Of a stretch of DNA of 64,000 nucleotides, positions 19,850 to 28,356 are shown piece after piece. Numbering within the stretch: position 1 is the first letter of the stretch; each line of letters opens with the position of its first letter. Below the pieces are notes generated by a model. It was not told the DNA's origin and did no database searches. It worked only from the letters and a program-made list of their open reading frames with translations. This stretch comes from Sphingopyxis lindanitolerans (GTDB lineage: Bacteria; Pseudomonadota; Alphaproteobacteria; Sphingomonadales; Sphingomonadaceae): positions 1 through 64,000 of the forward strand of contig NZ_PHFW01000004.1 of the NCBI RefSeq assembly GCF_002993885.1, in the 5' to 3' direction. Made by a program: the position numbers and the translations under genes.

Positions 19850-20056
19850 CGCGGCGGGTCCGGCGGACATCGGGGTGGGCTTCCCCGCAACTCGTCCCAT
19901 CCGTCCGGAACCAACGGTTGAGTGCCGGTCGTTCATGGGATAAGGGCTTGCCGTCCGCGCACCAACGGATCGACCCTCAGGCGCCGCCGGAGAGAAGGTC
20001 GGCAATCAGGAAGCGGGCATCCGCCGCCGCGCCACGATGAGGACATAGAGGGACAA

Positions 20057-21253
20057 GTGATAGTTTCCATATTGGCCCTGGCTTGTGCCGGCAGCGCACT
20101 GGCCGCCGTCGTCGCCCAATGGATGCCCAAGGCCCTCTTGCCCGCGCTGGTGCTGGAAATCGCGTTCGGGATCCTGGTCGGCCCGCATGGCCTGGGATTC
20201 CTGTCGCCCGGTCCCTCGATGGAGCTGTTCGCCCAGATCGGGCTTGCCATACCCATGGTGATCGCGGGGCTGGAGGTCGATTTCGGCGCGTTGCTGGCCC
20301 GGCCGCAGGGGGCGCAGCGGGCGAGGCCGCTCATCCTGGCCATCCTCATATCGCTGCTGACCCTTGCCATGGCCGGCCTTGGCGCCTGGCTGCTGCTCGA
20401 CCCGGGGACGCCCCTGGTGCACCTGGCGATCTATGCCGCGATCCTTTCGACCAGCTCGGTCGGCATCGTCGTGCCGATGATACAGGAAAAGGGCATCGCC
20501 AGCGACATATACGGGCAGACGATCCTCTCGGCCGCGCTGCTCGTCGACTTCTTCGCGATGATCGCCATTTCCGCCCTGGCCGGGATCGTCGTCAGCGGCA
20601 GCGCGCAGGGCGCCTTGGGCAGCCTGGCGCTTGTCGCCATCGCCGTCCCGGCGATCCGGCTGCTGCCCAGGCTGCTGGCGCGGGTGCCCGCGGCGCGGCT
20701 GGACAACCGGACCAGCCTGCCTTTCGTCAGGCTCAGCCTGGCGCTGCTGTTCCTGACGGCCTGGCTGGCGGAGATGCTGAATTCGCAACTGGTGCTGGCG
20801 GCGTTCCTCGCGGGATTGCTGCTGGGGCAGATCGTTCCGCGCGGCAGCCACCGGCGCGAGCGGCTGGAGGTCATCGGCTATGGCTTCATCGTGCCCTTCT
20901 TCTTCATCAATGTCGGCCTGAAATTCGATATTCCCGCGCTGCTGGGATCGCCCAAGACCCTGTGGCTGGTGCCGGGCTTCGTGGCGGTCGCCTTCGCCAA
21001 CAAGATCATCCCGTCGCTGCTGCTGGTCCCGATCCACGGCCGCAGGAAGGCGATGGCCGCCGGCATATTGCTGAGCGCGCGCATCAGCCTGATCGTCGCG
21101 GCGTCCGACATCGCGACCCGGATCGGCGTGCTCGACACCGCGACCAACGCGGCCATGGTGCTGGTCGCGATCATCAGCGCGGCGCTCGCCCCCATCCTGT
21201 TCAACATCCTCGCCGCGCCGCACAGGCAGCCGCCGACGCCCGTCCAGGCCTGA
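20057..21253 (+). CDS. Cation/proton antiporter (CPA2 type), copy 1
   Basis: The 398-residue membrane protein has about 12 hydrophobic segments and the Na+/H+ exchanger (CPA2, KefB-like) fold. Markers are LEIAFGILVGPHGLG, STSSVGIVVPMIQE, QTILSAALLVDFFAMIAIS and FFFINVGLKFDIPAL. No TrkA-N regulatory domain follows. The GTG at 20057 is chosen by alignment with the equally long paralogue at 58201-59397, which also uses GTG. The ion carried is unknown. The 207 bp upstream show no gene. It converges with the CoA-transferase pair at 21369. Confidence 0.88.
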   Translation: MIVSILALACAGSALAAVVAQWMPKALLPALVLEIAFGILVGPHGLGFLSPGPSMELFAQIGLAIPMVIAGLEVDFGALLARPQGAQRARPLILAILISLLTLAMAGLGAWLLLDPGTPLVHLAIYAAILSTSSVGIVVPMIQEKGIASDIYGQTILSAALLVDFFAMIAISALAGIVVSGSAQGALGSLALVAIAVPAIRLLPRLLARVPAARLDNRTSLPFVRLSLALLFLTAWLAEMLNSQLVLAAFLAGLLLGQIVPRGSHRRERLEVIGYGFIVPFFFINVGLKFDIPALLGSPKTLWLVPGFVAVAFANKIIPSLLLVPIHGRRKAMAAGILLSARISLIVAASDIATRIGVLDTATNAAMVLVAIISAALAPILFNILAAPHRQPPTPVQA

Positions 21254-21368
21254 ACGGGCCTTTTCCTCTTCGGCGCGGACGGGGCAGAGGCAAAAGAAAA
21301 GAGAGCGTCTCCGCTTCCTGCGAAAACGCTCTCCCCCCGCTGTTTGGCGGCGCCTGTCTGATTTCGGA

Positions 21369-22007
21369 TCAGGCCGACCGGATCGGGATTCCCGTCCGGG
21401 CGCGAACGAAATCGATGTCGAGATCAGACGCCAGTTCCTGCACGATCAATTCGCCGCGGTCCCGATCCAGCACGAACCGGCCGAAGTCGGAAATGATGGC
21501 GTCGACGACGCCCGTGCCGGTGAGCGGCAGGGTGCAGCGTTCGACGATCTTGGAATTGCCCGCCTTGTCGCTGTGGCTCATCACCACGACGACGCGCTTC
21601 ACGCCCGCGACCAGGTCCATCGCGCCGCCCATGCCCTTGATCATCTTGCCCGGCACGGTCCAGTTGGCCAGGTCGCCATTGCCGGCAACCTCCATGGCGC
21701 CCAATATGGCAAGGTCGATATGCCCGCCGCGGATCATGGCGAAGCTGTCGGCCGAGCTGAAGAAGCTCGACGTGGGCAAAGTGGTCACCGTCTGCTTGCC
21801 CGCGTTGATGAGGTCCGGGTCGACTTCATCCTCATAGGGAAAGGGACCGATGCCCAGCAGGCCGTTCTCCGACTGGAGGACGACCTCTATGTCGGCGGGC
21901 ACATAATTGGCGACCAGCGTCGGAATGCCGATGCCCAGGTTCACATAAAAGCCGTCCTGCAGCTCGCCGGCGGCGCGGGCCGCCATTTCCTCACGTGTCC
22001 AGGGCAT
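21369..22007 (-). CDS. 3-oxoacid CoA-transferase, subunit B (second copy)
   Basis: The 212-residue beta subunit carries the catalytic glutamate in LQSENGLLGIGPFP. It is collinear with and very similar to PcaJ at 8590-9249, but the last 40 residues differ. Its start shares one base with the stop of subunit A. Regulation by the adjacent IclR gene is likely. It should activate 3-oxoadipate, or another 3-oxo acid, with succinyl-CoA; the nearby thiolase at 23630 would act next. Substrate cannot be fixed by eye. Confidence 0.9.
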   Translation of the reverse strand: MPWTREEMAARAAGELQDGFYVNLGIGIPTLVANYVPADIEVVLQSENGLLGIGPFPYEDEVDPDLINAGKQTVTTLPTSSFFSSADSFAMIRGGHIDLAILGAMEVAGNGDLANWTVPGKMIKGMGGAMDLVAGVKRVVVVMSHSDKAGNSKIVERCTLPLTGTGVVDAIISDFGRFVLDRDRGELIVQELASDLDIDFVRARTGIPIRSA

Positions 22008-22726
22008 CAGGCCTTCTCCTCCGTGCGGGGACGCGTGGTCCGGAATTCGATTCGCTTCTCATAGGACGGTCCCTGGATCACGCGATCGACATAGATGCCC
22101 GGCGTGTGGACCTGGTCGGGGTCGAGCGCGCCGGCCGGGACGATCTCCTCCACCTCGGCGATGGTGATCTTGCCGGCGGTCGCCATGTTCGGATTGAAGT
22201 TCCGCGCCGTCTTGCGATAGACGAGATTGCCCTCCGGATCGGCTTTCCAGGCCTTCACGATGGAAACGTCGGCCCGCAGCCACGTTTCGCGCACATAGAG
22301 CGACCCTTCGAATTCCTCGACGGGCTTGCCCTCCGCGACGACGGTTCCCACGCCGGTCTTCGTGTAGAAGGCCGGAATGCCCGCGCCGCCCGCGCGTATG
22401 CGTTCCGCCAGCGTGCCCTGCGGATTGAGCTCCAGTTCGAGCTGGCCCGACAGATAGAGTTCCGCGAACAGCTTGTTCTCCCCGATATAGGAGGAGACCA
22501 TCTTGCGGATCTGGCCGTTGTTGAGCAGCGTCCAGAGGCCGAAGCCGTCCGCGCCGCAATTGTTGGAGATGACGGTGAGTTCCTTGACGCCGTTCCGCAG
22601 CAGGCCGGCGATCAGATGTTCCGGATTGCCCGAAAGCCCGAACCCACCGGACATGATGGTCATCCCGTCGAAGAGAACGCCCTCAAGCGCTGCATCAGCG
22701 TCGGGAAATATCTTGCGCTTTGCCAT
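22007..22726 (-). CDS. 3-oxoacid CoA-transferase, subunit A (second copy)
   Basis: A 239-residue alpha subunit with [12 protein letters not shown] near residue 25 and the [15 protein letters not shown] block. It is close to PcaI at 9249-9959. The start at 22726 (MAKRKIF) is preferred over a longer frame to 22957, whose extra part overlaps the divergent IclR gene. The 64-bp gap to that gene holds a 13-bp palindrome. Together with subunit B it forms a two-gene operon. Confidence 0.9.
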   Translation of the reverse strand: MAKRKIFPDADAALEGVLFDGMTIMSGGFGLSGNPEHLIAGLLRNGVKELTVISNNCGADGFGLWTLLNNGQIRKMVSSYIGENKLFAELYLSGQLELELNPQGTLAERIRAGGAGIPAFYTKTGVGTVVAEGKPVEEFEGSLYVRETWLRADVSIVKAWKADPEGNLVYRKTARNFNPNMATAGKITIAEVEEIVPAGALDPDQVHTPGIYVDRVIQGPSYEKRIEFRTTRPRTEEKA

Positions 22727-22741
22727 AATAATCCCTATTTG

Positions 22742-22754
22742 TCCGATTATCGGA
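22742..22754. promoter_or_regulatory. IclR/PcaR-type operator
   Basis: TCCGATTATCGGA is a perfect 6-1-6 palindrome in the gap between the divergent CoA-transferase and IclR genes. The inverted core CGATAATCG is the same as the core of the known PcaR box (GTTCGATAATCGCAC). Position and sequence both fit control of the CoA-transferase and autoregulation. Confidence 0.65.
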
Positions 22755-22790
22755 TAAAAACGCCAATATTCGTTTAAGCGCAAAAGGTCA

Positions 22791-23594
22791 ATGCCCATGG
22801 CTGACGACAGCCAAACCGCCGATCCCAACTTCATGCTTTCGCTGGCGCGGGGCCTTGGCGTGCTGCGCGCTTTCGAGGGGCAGTCCTCGCTCAGCATCAC
22901 GGAAGCGGCGCGGCTGAGCGGGCTGAACCGGCCCAGCGCCGGCCGCTGCCTGCACACGCTGACATGCCTTGGCTATGTTCGCGAGCGGGACGGGCGCTAT
23001 TCGCTCACGCCCAAATTGCTGCCGCTGGCCGCCGGGTTCCTGACGTCCACCCCCCTGGCCAGCGCCAGCCAGGCGGTCGCCAACGCCTTGCGCGACAGCC
23101 TTCAGGAAACGGTGTCGGTCGGCGCGCTCGATCCGTCGGACCCGGGCCGCATCATCTACATCGCCCGCGCCGAGCGGAACCAGGTGATCGCCGCGCCGCT
23201 GATGGTCGGCAGCACCTTGCCCAGCCATTGCACGTCGATGGGGCGCGTCCTCCTCGCCTCGCTCGCGCCGTGCGAGACCGAACGGTGGCTGGCGCGCGCC
23301 GCCCTGGAGCCGAGGACCGAACGCACCATCGTTTCCCCCGATGTGCTCCGCACCGAACTGGTCGCCGTGGGCGAGCGGCGCTGGAGCCTGGTCGAGGAGG
23401 AACTGGAGGTCGGGCTGCGATCCCTGGCCGTTCCCGTCCGCGACCGCGAGGGGCAGGTCCTGGCGGCGCTCAATGTCGCCACCTTTTCCGACGCCCACAG
23501 CCGCGAGGATCTGATCGAGCGCTATCTTCCCGACCTGAGGGCGGCCGCCGGTCAGCTTGAGCGCGCCATCCAGAGCCATCGCCCCAATCCATAA
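22791..23594 (+). CDS. IclR-family regulator (PcaR/PcaU-like)
   Basis: The 267-residue protein has an N-terminal winged helix (MLSLARGLGVLRAF, SITEAARLSGLNRPSAGRCLHTL) and a C-terminal IclR effector domain containing GSTLPSHCTSMGRVLLA and LEVGLRSLAVPVRD. This is the form of activators of protocatechuate and 3-oxoadipate genes. Start ATG at 22791, AAAAGG upstream. It diverges from the CoA-transferase pair and is followed 35 bp later by a thiolase in the same direction. 3-Oxoadipate is the inducer in several relatives, so it would read out flux through the lower pathway. Confidence 0.9.
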   Translation: MPMADDSQTADPNFMLSLARGLGVLRAFEGQSSLSITEAARLSGLNRPSAGRCLHTLTCLGYVRERDGRYSLTPKLLPLAAGFLTSTPLASASQAVANALRDSLQETVSVGALDPSDPGRIIYIARAERNQVIAAPLMVGSTLPSHCTSMGRVLLASLAPCETERWLARAALEPRTERTIVSPDVLRTELVAVGERRWSLVEEELEVGLRSLAVPVRDREGQVLAALNVATFSDAHSREDLIERYLPDLRAAAGQLERAIQSHRPNP

Positions 23595-23629
23595 ACCCGC
23601 AATCCGTTGAATCTACAGGAGTTGACATC

Positions 23630-24841
23630 ATGACATTGCGTCGAGCCGCCATCGTTTCGCCTCTTCGGACCGCCGTCGGGAAATTCGGCGGCGGCCTTTC
23701 CGCGCTGACGGCCGGGCAATTGGGCGCCACGATCATCAAGGCGCTGGTCGAACGCAGCGGGATCGATCCCGAACGCGTCGACGACGTCGTCTTCGGACAT
23801 GGCTATCCCAGCGGGGAGGCGCCCAGCATCGGCCGCTGGTCCTGGCTGGCCGCCGGAATGCCCCAGAATGTGCCGGGCTTCCAGCTCGACCGCCGCTGCG
23901 GCTCCGGCCTTCAGGCGATCATCGAAGCGGCCATGATGGTTCAGACCGGCGCCGCCGACGTCGTGGTCGCGGGCGGCGCGGAAAGCATGTCCAATGTCGA
24001 ACATTATTCGACCGCGCTGCGCAAGGGCGCGCGCATGGGCAGCCTCGAACTGCACGACCGGCTGACCCGCGCCCGCCTGATGTCGCAGCCGATCGAACGC
24101 TATGGCGTGATCACGGGCATGATCGAGACCGCCGAAAATCTCGCCCGCGACTATGGCATCACGCGGGAGCAGTCGGACGCCTATGCCGTCCGATCGCACC
24201 AGCGCGCCGCCGCCGCCTGGCGCGAGGGCAAGTTCGCTGACGAGATCGTGCCCGTCGCCGTGCCGCAGAAGCGCGGCGAACCCGTGATCTTCGATCGGGA
24301 CGAGGGGTTCCGCGAGGATGCCTCGCTGGAGACGCTCGGCGGGTTGAAGCCGATCGAGGGCGGCGTGGTGACCGCCGGCAACGCCAGCCAGCAGAATGAC
24401 GCCGCCGCGGCCTGCCTGGTCGTTGCCGAAGACCAGCTCGCGAAGCTCGGCCTGGAACCGAGCGGCTGGTTCGTCGGCTGGGCGGCGGCGGGTTGCGATC
24501 CCTCCCGCATGGGCATCGGCCCCGTGGGCGCCGTCCAGCGGCTGTTCGCGCGCACGGGCCTGGGCTGGGACGACATGGACCTTATCGAAATCAACGAGGC
24601 TTTCGCGGCCCAGGTGCTCGCGCTGCTCAAGGCGTGGGAATGGGGTGAGGACGACAGCCGCCTGGACAAGCTCAACGTCAACGGCTCGGGCATTTCCCTG
24701 GGCCACCCGATCGGCGTCACCGGGGCGCGAATCGCCGCGACGATGCTGAACGAGATGCGCCGCCGCGATGCGCGCTACGGTCTGGAGACCATGTGCATCG
24801 GCGGCGGCCAGGGTCTCGCCGCCATCTTCGAGCGGTCCTAA
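23630..24841 (+). CDS. Acetyl-CoA acetyltransferase family thiolase
   Basis: The 403-residue thiolase has the nucleophilic Cys90 in RRCGSGLQA, a histidine in LGHPIGVTGAR and a cysteine in TMCIGGGQG. It lacks the GCANQAGEDNRNVARM block of the PcaF at 7385-8590 and has GHGYPSGEAPSIGRW instead, so it is a separate subfamily. Start ATG with AGGAG eight bases upstream. It lies downstream of the IclR gene, possibly as one transcript, and beside the CoA-transferase. It may cleave 3-oxoadipyl-CoA or another 3-oxoacyl-CoA. A strong hairpin follows at 24927. Confidence 0.88.
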   Translation: MTLRRAAIVSPLRTAVGKFGGGLSALTAGQLGATIIKALVERSGIDPERVDDVVFGHGYPSGEAPSIGRWSWLAAGMPQNVPGFQLDRRCGSGLQAIIEAAMMVQTGAADVVVAGGAESMSNVEHYSTALRKGARMGSLELHDRLTRARLMSQPIERYGVITGMIETAENLARDYGITREQSDAYAVRSHQRAAAAWREGKFADEIVPVAVPQKRGEPVIFDRDEGFREDASLETLGGLKPIEGGVVTAGNASQQNDAAAACLVVAEDQLAKLGLEPSGWFVGWAAAGCDPSRMGIGPVGAVQRLFARTGLGWDDMDLIEINEAFAAQVLALLKAWEWGEDDSRLDKLNVNGSGISLGHPIGVTGARIAATMLNEMRRRDARYGLETMCIGGGQGLAAIFERS

Positions 24842-24926
24842 GCGGTTTCAAGCGGCAGGCTGGCTCCCGCCCCTTCGACAGGCGCGGGACAGGCCTTTCC
24901 GCGCGATGCCCCAGGCTGTGAACCGA

Positions 24927-24953
24927 CGCGGCCGGCGAAACCCGCCGGCCGCG
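24927..24953 (+). terminator. Strong GC hairpin after thiolase gene
   Basis: CGCGGCCGGCG and CGCCGGCCGCG form an 11-bp perfect stem with a 5-nt loop, 85 bp after the thiolase stop. There is no U-tract. The 367-bp gap 24842-25208 holds this hairpin, the two operator copies at 25118-25172 and no gene. Confidence 0.55.
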
Positions 24954-25117
24954 GCTCGGTAATGGATGATCTGAAGGCGCGGCCTTGGTCGCCCTGCGCC
25001 GGCCGCCCCACCGCGCCGCATCCTGTCGCGCCGCGCTTTTCCGCGCCCGCCGACGCTCCCATCCCCTTAGCGAACGCCCTGCCGGCGACCTCTCCGGGAA
25101 TCCATCGCGCGAATTTA

Positions 25118-25172
25118 GGTTGCAAAGTTAAACCATAAGGGCCTATGGGCTGCATGGTTGCAAAGTTAAACC
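25118..25172. promoter_or_regulatory. Paired 17-bp operator, HxlR regulon
   Basis: GGTTGCAAAGTTAAACC occurs twice, at 25118-25134 and 25156-25172, 38 bp apart start to start. Related copies lie before the HxlR gene (27193) and, again as a pair, before the OYE-type gene (53270 and 53307). The second copy ends 36 bp before the GTG of the next gene, in the usual place for a repressor or activator site. Confidence 0.7.
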
Positions 25173-25208
25173 TATCCGGCATTGGCCGGGGAGCGATGGA
25201 GAATAGGT

Positions 25209-25928
25209 GTGAGCGAATTGTTGGACCTGGCGATCGCGGCGCATGGCGGTTGGGACCGCTGGGAGCAGATCAATGAACTGAAAGCCCATTTCCATGCGGA
25301 GGGCACGGTCTGGCATGTGAAGCAGTGGCCCGGCGCCTATGCGGACATGCATTGCTCGATCTCCACGCGGAAGCCGCACACCGAATTCACGCCCTTCCTC
25401 AAGGAGGGGCAGCATTGCGTCTGGGAGCCGGACAGCACCGCCATCGTCGCCGACAGCGGCGAACTGATCGATAAGCGGGAAAATCCGCGCTCCTTCTTCG
25501 AAGGGCACAGCATTCCGACGCCGTGGGACGAACAGCATCTCGTCTATTTCACCGGCTATGCGATGTGGACCTATCTGACCACGCCGTTCCTGTTCAGGCT
25601 GCCCGGCTTCACGTCGGAAGAGGTCGAACCCTGGGACGAGAATGGCGAAACCTGGCGTCGGCTGAAGGTGACATTCCCCGAAGGCGTGCCCAGCCATTCC
25701 ACCCAGCAGACCTTCTATTTCGATCAATCGGGCCTGCTGCGGCGCCACGACTACAGCGTGGAGATCATGGGCGGCACGACCAGCGCCAACTATGCGACCG
25801 ATCACAAGGCGTTCGACGGCCTCATCTTCCCGACGAAGCGGCGCGTCTATGCCGCCGGCGCGGACAACCGCCCGATCCTCGACCGGATCGCCATCGCCAT
25901 CGACTTATGGGACGTCCAGGCGGCCTGA
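25209..25928 (+). CDS. Unknown protein, about 239 residues
   Basis: I do not recognise the family. The protein is soluble-looking, without signal peptide or membrane helix, rich in aromatic residues (WDRWEQI, VWHVKQWPGAY, YAMWTYLTTPFLF). It ends in a repeated beta-like pattern. The start AAHGGWDRWEQI followed by strands recalls proteins that bind lipids or steroids in a beta cup, but that is a guess. The GTG at 25209 is chosen from GGAG eight bases upstream and from the operator position. The paired HxlR-type operator upstream and the NADPH oxidoreductase downstream suggest a role in the same catabolic function. Confidence 0.7.
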   Translation: MSELLDLAIAAHGGWDRWEQINELKAHFHAEGTVWHVKQWPGAYADMHCSISTRKPHTEFTPFLKEGQHCVWEPDSTAIVADSGELIDKRENPRSFFEGHSIPTPWDEQHLVYFTGYAMWTYLTTPFLFRLPGFTSEEVEPWDENGETWRRLKVTFPEGVPSHSTQQTFYFDQSGLLRRHDYSVEIMGGTTSANYATDHKAFDGLIFPTKRRVYAAGADNRPILDRIAIAIDLWDVQAA

Positions 25929-26078
25929 CCCGCATTCGAACCGGCCGCGTCCTCGCGGCCGGCAGAGCGGAACCGGGTCGAGCGCAGCGCAGGCCCCATG
26001 CCGCCACGCAATCCCGTTCGGAACGCCCATCCATTCGCAACGGCGCGCGGACCGAACAGAAGAAAAAGGAAATATGCC

Positions 26079-27089
26079 ATGGTGACCACCCACCGGATCG
26101 TCCTTGCCGAACGTCCGCAGGGCGCGGTGACGCCCGCCAATTTCAGGGCAGAGGACGCGGCCCTGCCGCCCATCGGGGATGGACAGTTCCTGGTCGGGGC
26201 GAATTATCTGTCGCTCGACCCCTATATGCGCGGCCGCATGGATGACCGGAAATCCTATGCCGCGCCGACGCCGGTCGGCGGGGTGATGGAAGGCGAGATC
26301 ATCGGGACCGTGCTGGAATCCCGCCATCCGGGCTTTTCGGTCGGGGAACGCGTGGCCGGACGGCTGGGATGGCAGACGCACGCCATTTCGGACGGCACTG
26401 GCCTTGTGAAGCTGGACGACCGCTTCAAGCCGATCACCACCGCCGTGGGCGTGCTCGGCATGCCCGGCCTCACCGCTTATTCGGGGCTGCTGACCCTGGG
26501 CAAACCCCAGCCCGGCGAAACGGTCGTCGTCGCGGCGGCGACCGGCCCGGTCGGATCGCTGGTCGGCCAGATCGCCAGGCTCTATGGCGCCAGGGCCGTC
26601 GGAATCGCGGGCGGCGCGGAAAAATGCGCCTATGCGAAGCAGGAACTGGGCTTCGATGCGGTGGTCGACCATCGGTCCCCGACCTTCGCCGACGATCTGG
26701 CCGCGGCGTGCCCGGACGGCATCGACATCAATTTCGAACTGGTCGGCGGCGCCGTCTGGCAGGCCGTGCTGCCGCTGCTCAACAATTTCGCCAGGGTGCC
26801 CGTCTGCGGCCTGATCGCCCAGTATAACGGATCGTCCGGCGAACAGGTCGATCATCTGCCCGCCGCGATGCGGATCATCCTGTCGCGCAGCATCATGATG
26901 CGGGGTTTCATCGTCGGCGAATTCTGGGACCAGCGGCCGAAGTTCCTGGACGAGGTCAGCCAGTGGATTTCCGAAGGGAAGATCCGGTTCCGCGAAGACA
27001 TTGTCGAAGGACTGGACAACGCTCCGGCGGCGTTCATGGGCCTGTTGGAGGGACGGAATTTCGGCAAGCTCGTCGTGAAGATCGACTGA
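26079..27089 (+). CDS. Zinc-independent NADP-dependent oxidoreductase (PTGR/CurA type)
   Basis: The 336-residue medium-chain reductase has the PTGR/leukotriene B4 dehydrogenase pattern: YLSLDPYMRGRM near residue 50, no zinc ligands, and the nucleotide loop AAATGPVGSLVGQIA near residue 150, with FELVGG later. Such enzymes reduce the C=C bond of enones or enals with NADPH. Start ATG at 26079 after AAAAAGGAAA. It follows the unknown gene by 150 bp and precedes the HxlR regulator, so all three may form one unit. Confidence 0.87.
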   Translation: MVTTHRIVLAERPQGAVTPANFRAEDAALPPIGDGQFLVGANYLSLDPYMRGRMDDRKSYAAPTPVGGVMEGEIIGTVLESRHPGFSVGERVAGRLGWQTHAISDGTGLVKLDDRFKPITTAVGVLGMPGLTAYSGLLTLGKPQPGETVVVAAATGPVGSLVGQIARLYGARAVGIAGGAEKCAYAKQELGFDAVVDHRSPTFADDLAAACPDGIDINFELVGGAVWQAVLPLLNNFARVPVCGLIAQYNGSSGEQVDHLPAAMRIILSRSIMMRGFIVGEFWDQRPKFLDEVSQWISEGKIRFREDIVEGLDNAPAAFMGLLEGRNFGKLVVKID

Positions 27090-27192
27090 CGCCGTCCCCT
27101 GCGGTTCGGGAAGGCGGCGACGACCAGGGCCTTCCCCGCCAATGGCTCCCGGCGGCGTCGCGGGGAGGAACGCTCGACAAATCGGCGGAGTT

Positions 27193-27209
27193 GGTTTAAC
27201 TTCAAAACC
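27193..27209. promoter_or_regulatory. Single HxlR-type operator, autoregulatory
   Basis: GGTTTAACTTCAAAACC is the inverted form of the 17-bp element seen at 25118, 25156, 53270 and 53307; all five keep GGTT at one end and TTAAACC at the other. It sits 8 bp before the HxlR start codon, where a bound regulator would block its own expression. Confidence 0.65.
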
Positions 27210-27217
27210 TTCCTGTG

Positions 27218-27697
27218 ATGTTGGAGATGGCGATGAAGGGAAAGCGGACCAATCTCGGCAACGCCGATTGCGGCATTGCCCGTTCCCTTGAAGTGGTCGG
27301 CGACTGGTGGTCGTTGCTGATCGTGCGCGAAGCCTTCAAGGGAAGGGAGCGCTTCGGCGAATTCCAGAAGGCTATCGGGCTGGCCAAGAACATATTGTCC
27401 GCGCGGCTGAAGAAGCTGGTCGAACATGACATCTTCCGGATAGAGCCGGACGCGGACAACGGCGTCGGCCACCGCTATGTCCTCACCGCAAAGGGAGAGG
27501 GGTTGTACGTCGTTCTCATGGCGCTGTGGCAGTGGGGCGAAAGCACATGCTTCAAGCCGGACGAGGCCCGATATGCGATGGTCGACCGCCAGAATGGCGA
27601 ACCGCTGGCCAGGATCGAGCTGAAGGCCAGAGACGGGCGGGTCCTGGGGCCGCGCGACTTCGTGGCCTCGCGCATGGACGACAAGGCAGCCGCCTGA
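27218..27697 (+). CDS. HxlR-family transcriptional regulator
   Basis: About 159 residues with the HxlR winged helix: NADCGIARSLEVVGDWWSLLIVREA followed by RFGEFQKAIGLAKNILSARLKKLVEHDIF (shown as two separate motifs, residues about 15-70). One cysteine precedes the first helix, as in redox- or electrophile-sensing members, but the function of that Cys is not proven here. ATG at 27218; later methionines at 27227 and 27233 are possible. The operator directly upstream and its relatives elsewhere make this the best candidate to bind them. Quinones or enones would be plausible signals given the target genes. Confidence 0.9.
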   Translation: MLEMAMKGKRTNLGNADCGIARSLEVVGDWWSLLIVREAFKGRERFGEFQKAIGLAKNILSARLKKLVEHDIFRIEPDADNGVGHRYVLTAKGEGLYVVLMALWQWGESTCFKPDEARYAMVDRQNGEPLARIELKARDGRVLGPRDFVASRMDDKAAA

Positions 27698-27715
27698 CGC
27701 GGTTGCTGACGCCGG

Positions 27716-28351
27716 TCAGGAGGGGATCAGGCCGCTTCCCTGGAGGAAGAGTTCGCTCGTCCTGTCATACAGATCGCCGGCATCCGTCTTTTCGCCGAGC
27801 AGGCCCCTCAGTTCCAGACTGACGACGCCGTGCAGCGTCGCCCAGAGCATCTGGGAGAGTTGCCGGGCTTCGTCCCGCCGATCTTCCGGAAGGCAGGCCG
27901 CGACCGCCTCCCGCATGGCGCGGAATGTCGACCAGGCGCGCCGCCGGCTTTCCAGCGGCGCTTCATAGGCCCGGCCGAGGTCGCCGAACATGACATTGTA
28001 GAATGCCGGTTCCGCCAGCGCATAGGCGCGATAGGCCTTGCATATCGCCCGCAATCGGGCGACCGGCGCAGGTTCTGCCAGGCATTTTCCGAATTCGCGG
28101 CCCAAGCCGTCGAAACTGTGGATATACAGCGCGTCCAGCAGCCCCGCCTTGCCCGAAAAGCAGGTATAGATCATCTTCGTCGAAGCGTTGACGACCTCCG
28201 CGACGCGCCGGACCGTCAGCGCGGCTGGCCCTTCCTCGCTCAAAATGCGCGCGGCGGCGGCGAGGATGGCGGACCGCGTCTCGTCCCGATAGGTGGCGCG
28301 GACCTGTTGCAGGTCGACGCCACCTTCCCATCGGGCCGTGCCGGACGGCAT
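27716..28351 (-). CDS. TetR-family regulator
   Basis: The 211-residue protein has an N-terminal TetR HTH (ILSEEGPAALTVRRVAEVVNASTKMIYTCFSGK across residues about 30-63, with the recognition helix at NASTKMIYTCF) and a helical ligand domain. The ATG at 28351 lies 5 bp after the stop of the upstream monooxygenase gene, so the two form an operon. A longer frame to 28510 overlaps that gene and is not supported. It probably binds the 15-bp palindrome at 29392-29406 in front of the operon. Confidence 0.88.
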   Translation of the reverse strand: MPSGTARWEGGVDLQQVRATYRDETRSAILAAAARILSEEGPAALTVRRVAEVVNASTKMIYTCFSGKAGLLDALYIHSFDGLGREFGKCLAEPAPVARLRAICKAYRAYALAEPAFYNVMFGDLGRAYEAPLESRRRAWSTFRAMREAVAACLPEDRRDEARQLSQMLWATLHGVVSLELRGLLGEKTDAGDLYDRTSELFLQGSGLIPS

Positions 28352-28356
28352 GCCGC

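Noticed and set aside
18419..20005. Open frames of more than 500 codons antisense to the NodT gene, and likewise at 29761-31455, 34195-35805, 44513-46240 and 45744-47618
   Set aside because: Each lies fully across a recognised gene and shows Arg/Pro/Ala/Gly-rich composition typical of non-coding frames in high-GC DNA.
21300..21345. GAGAGCG/CGCTCTC stem between the antiporter and CoA-transferase genes as a terminator
   Set aside because: Only 7 bp with a loop of about 20 nt and no U-tract; too weak to annotate.
20083..21837. A 584-codon frame overlapping the first antiporter and the CoA-transferase
   Set aside because: It crosses two recognised, oppositely directed genes in another frame and has no family likeness.
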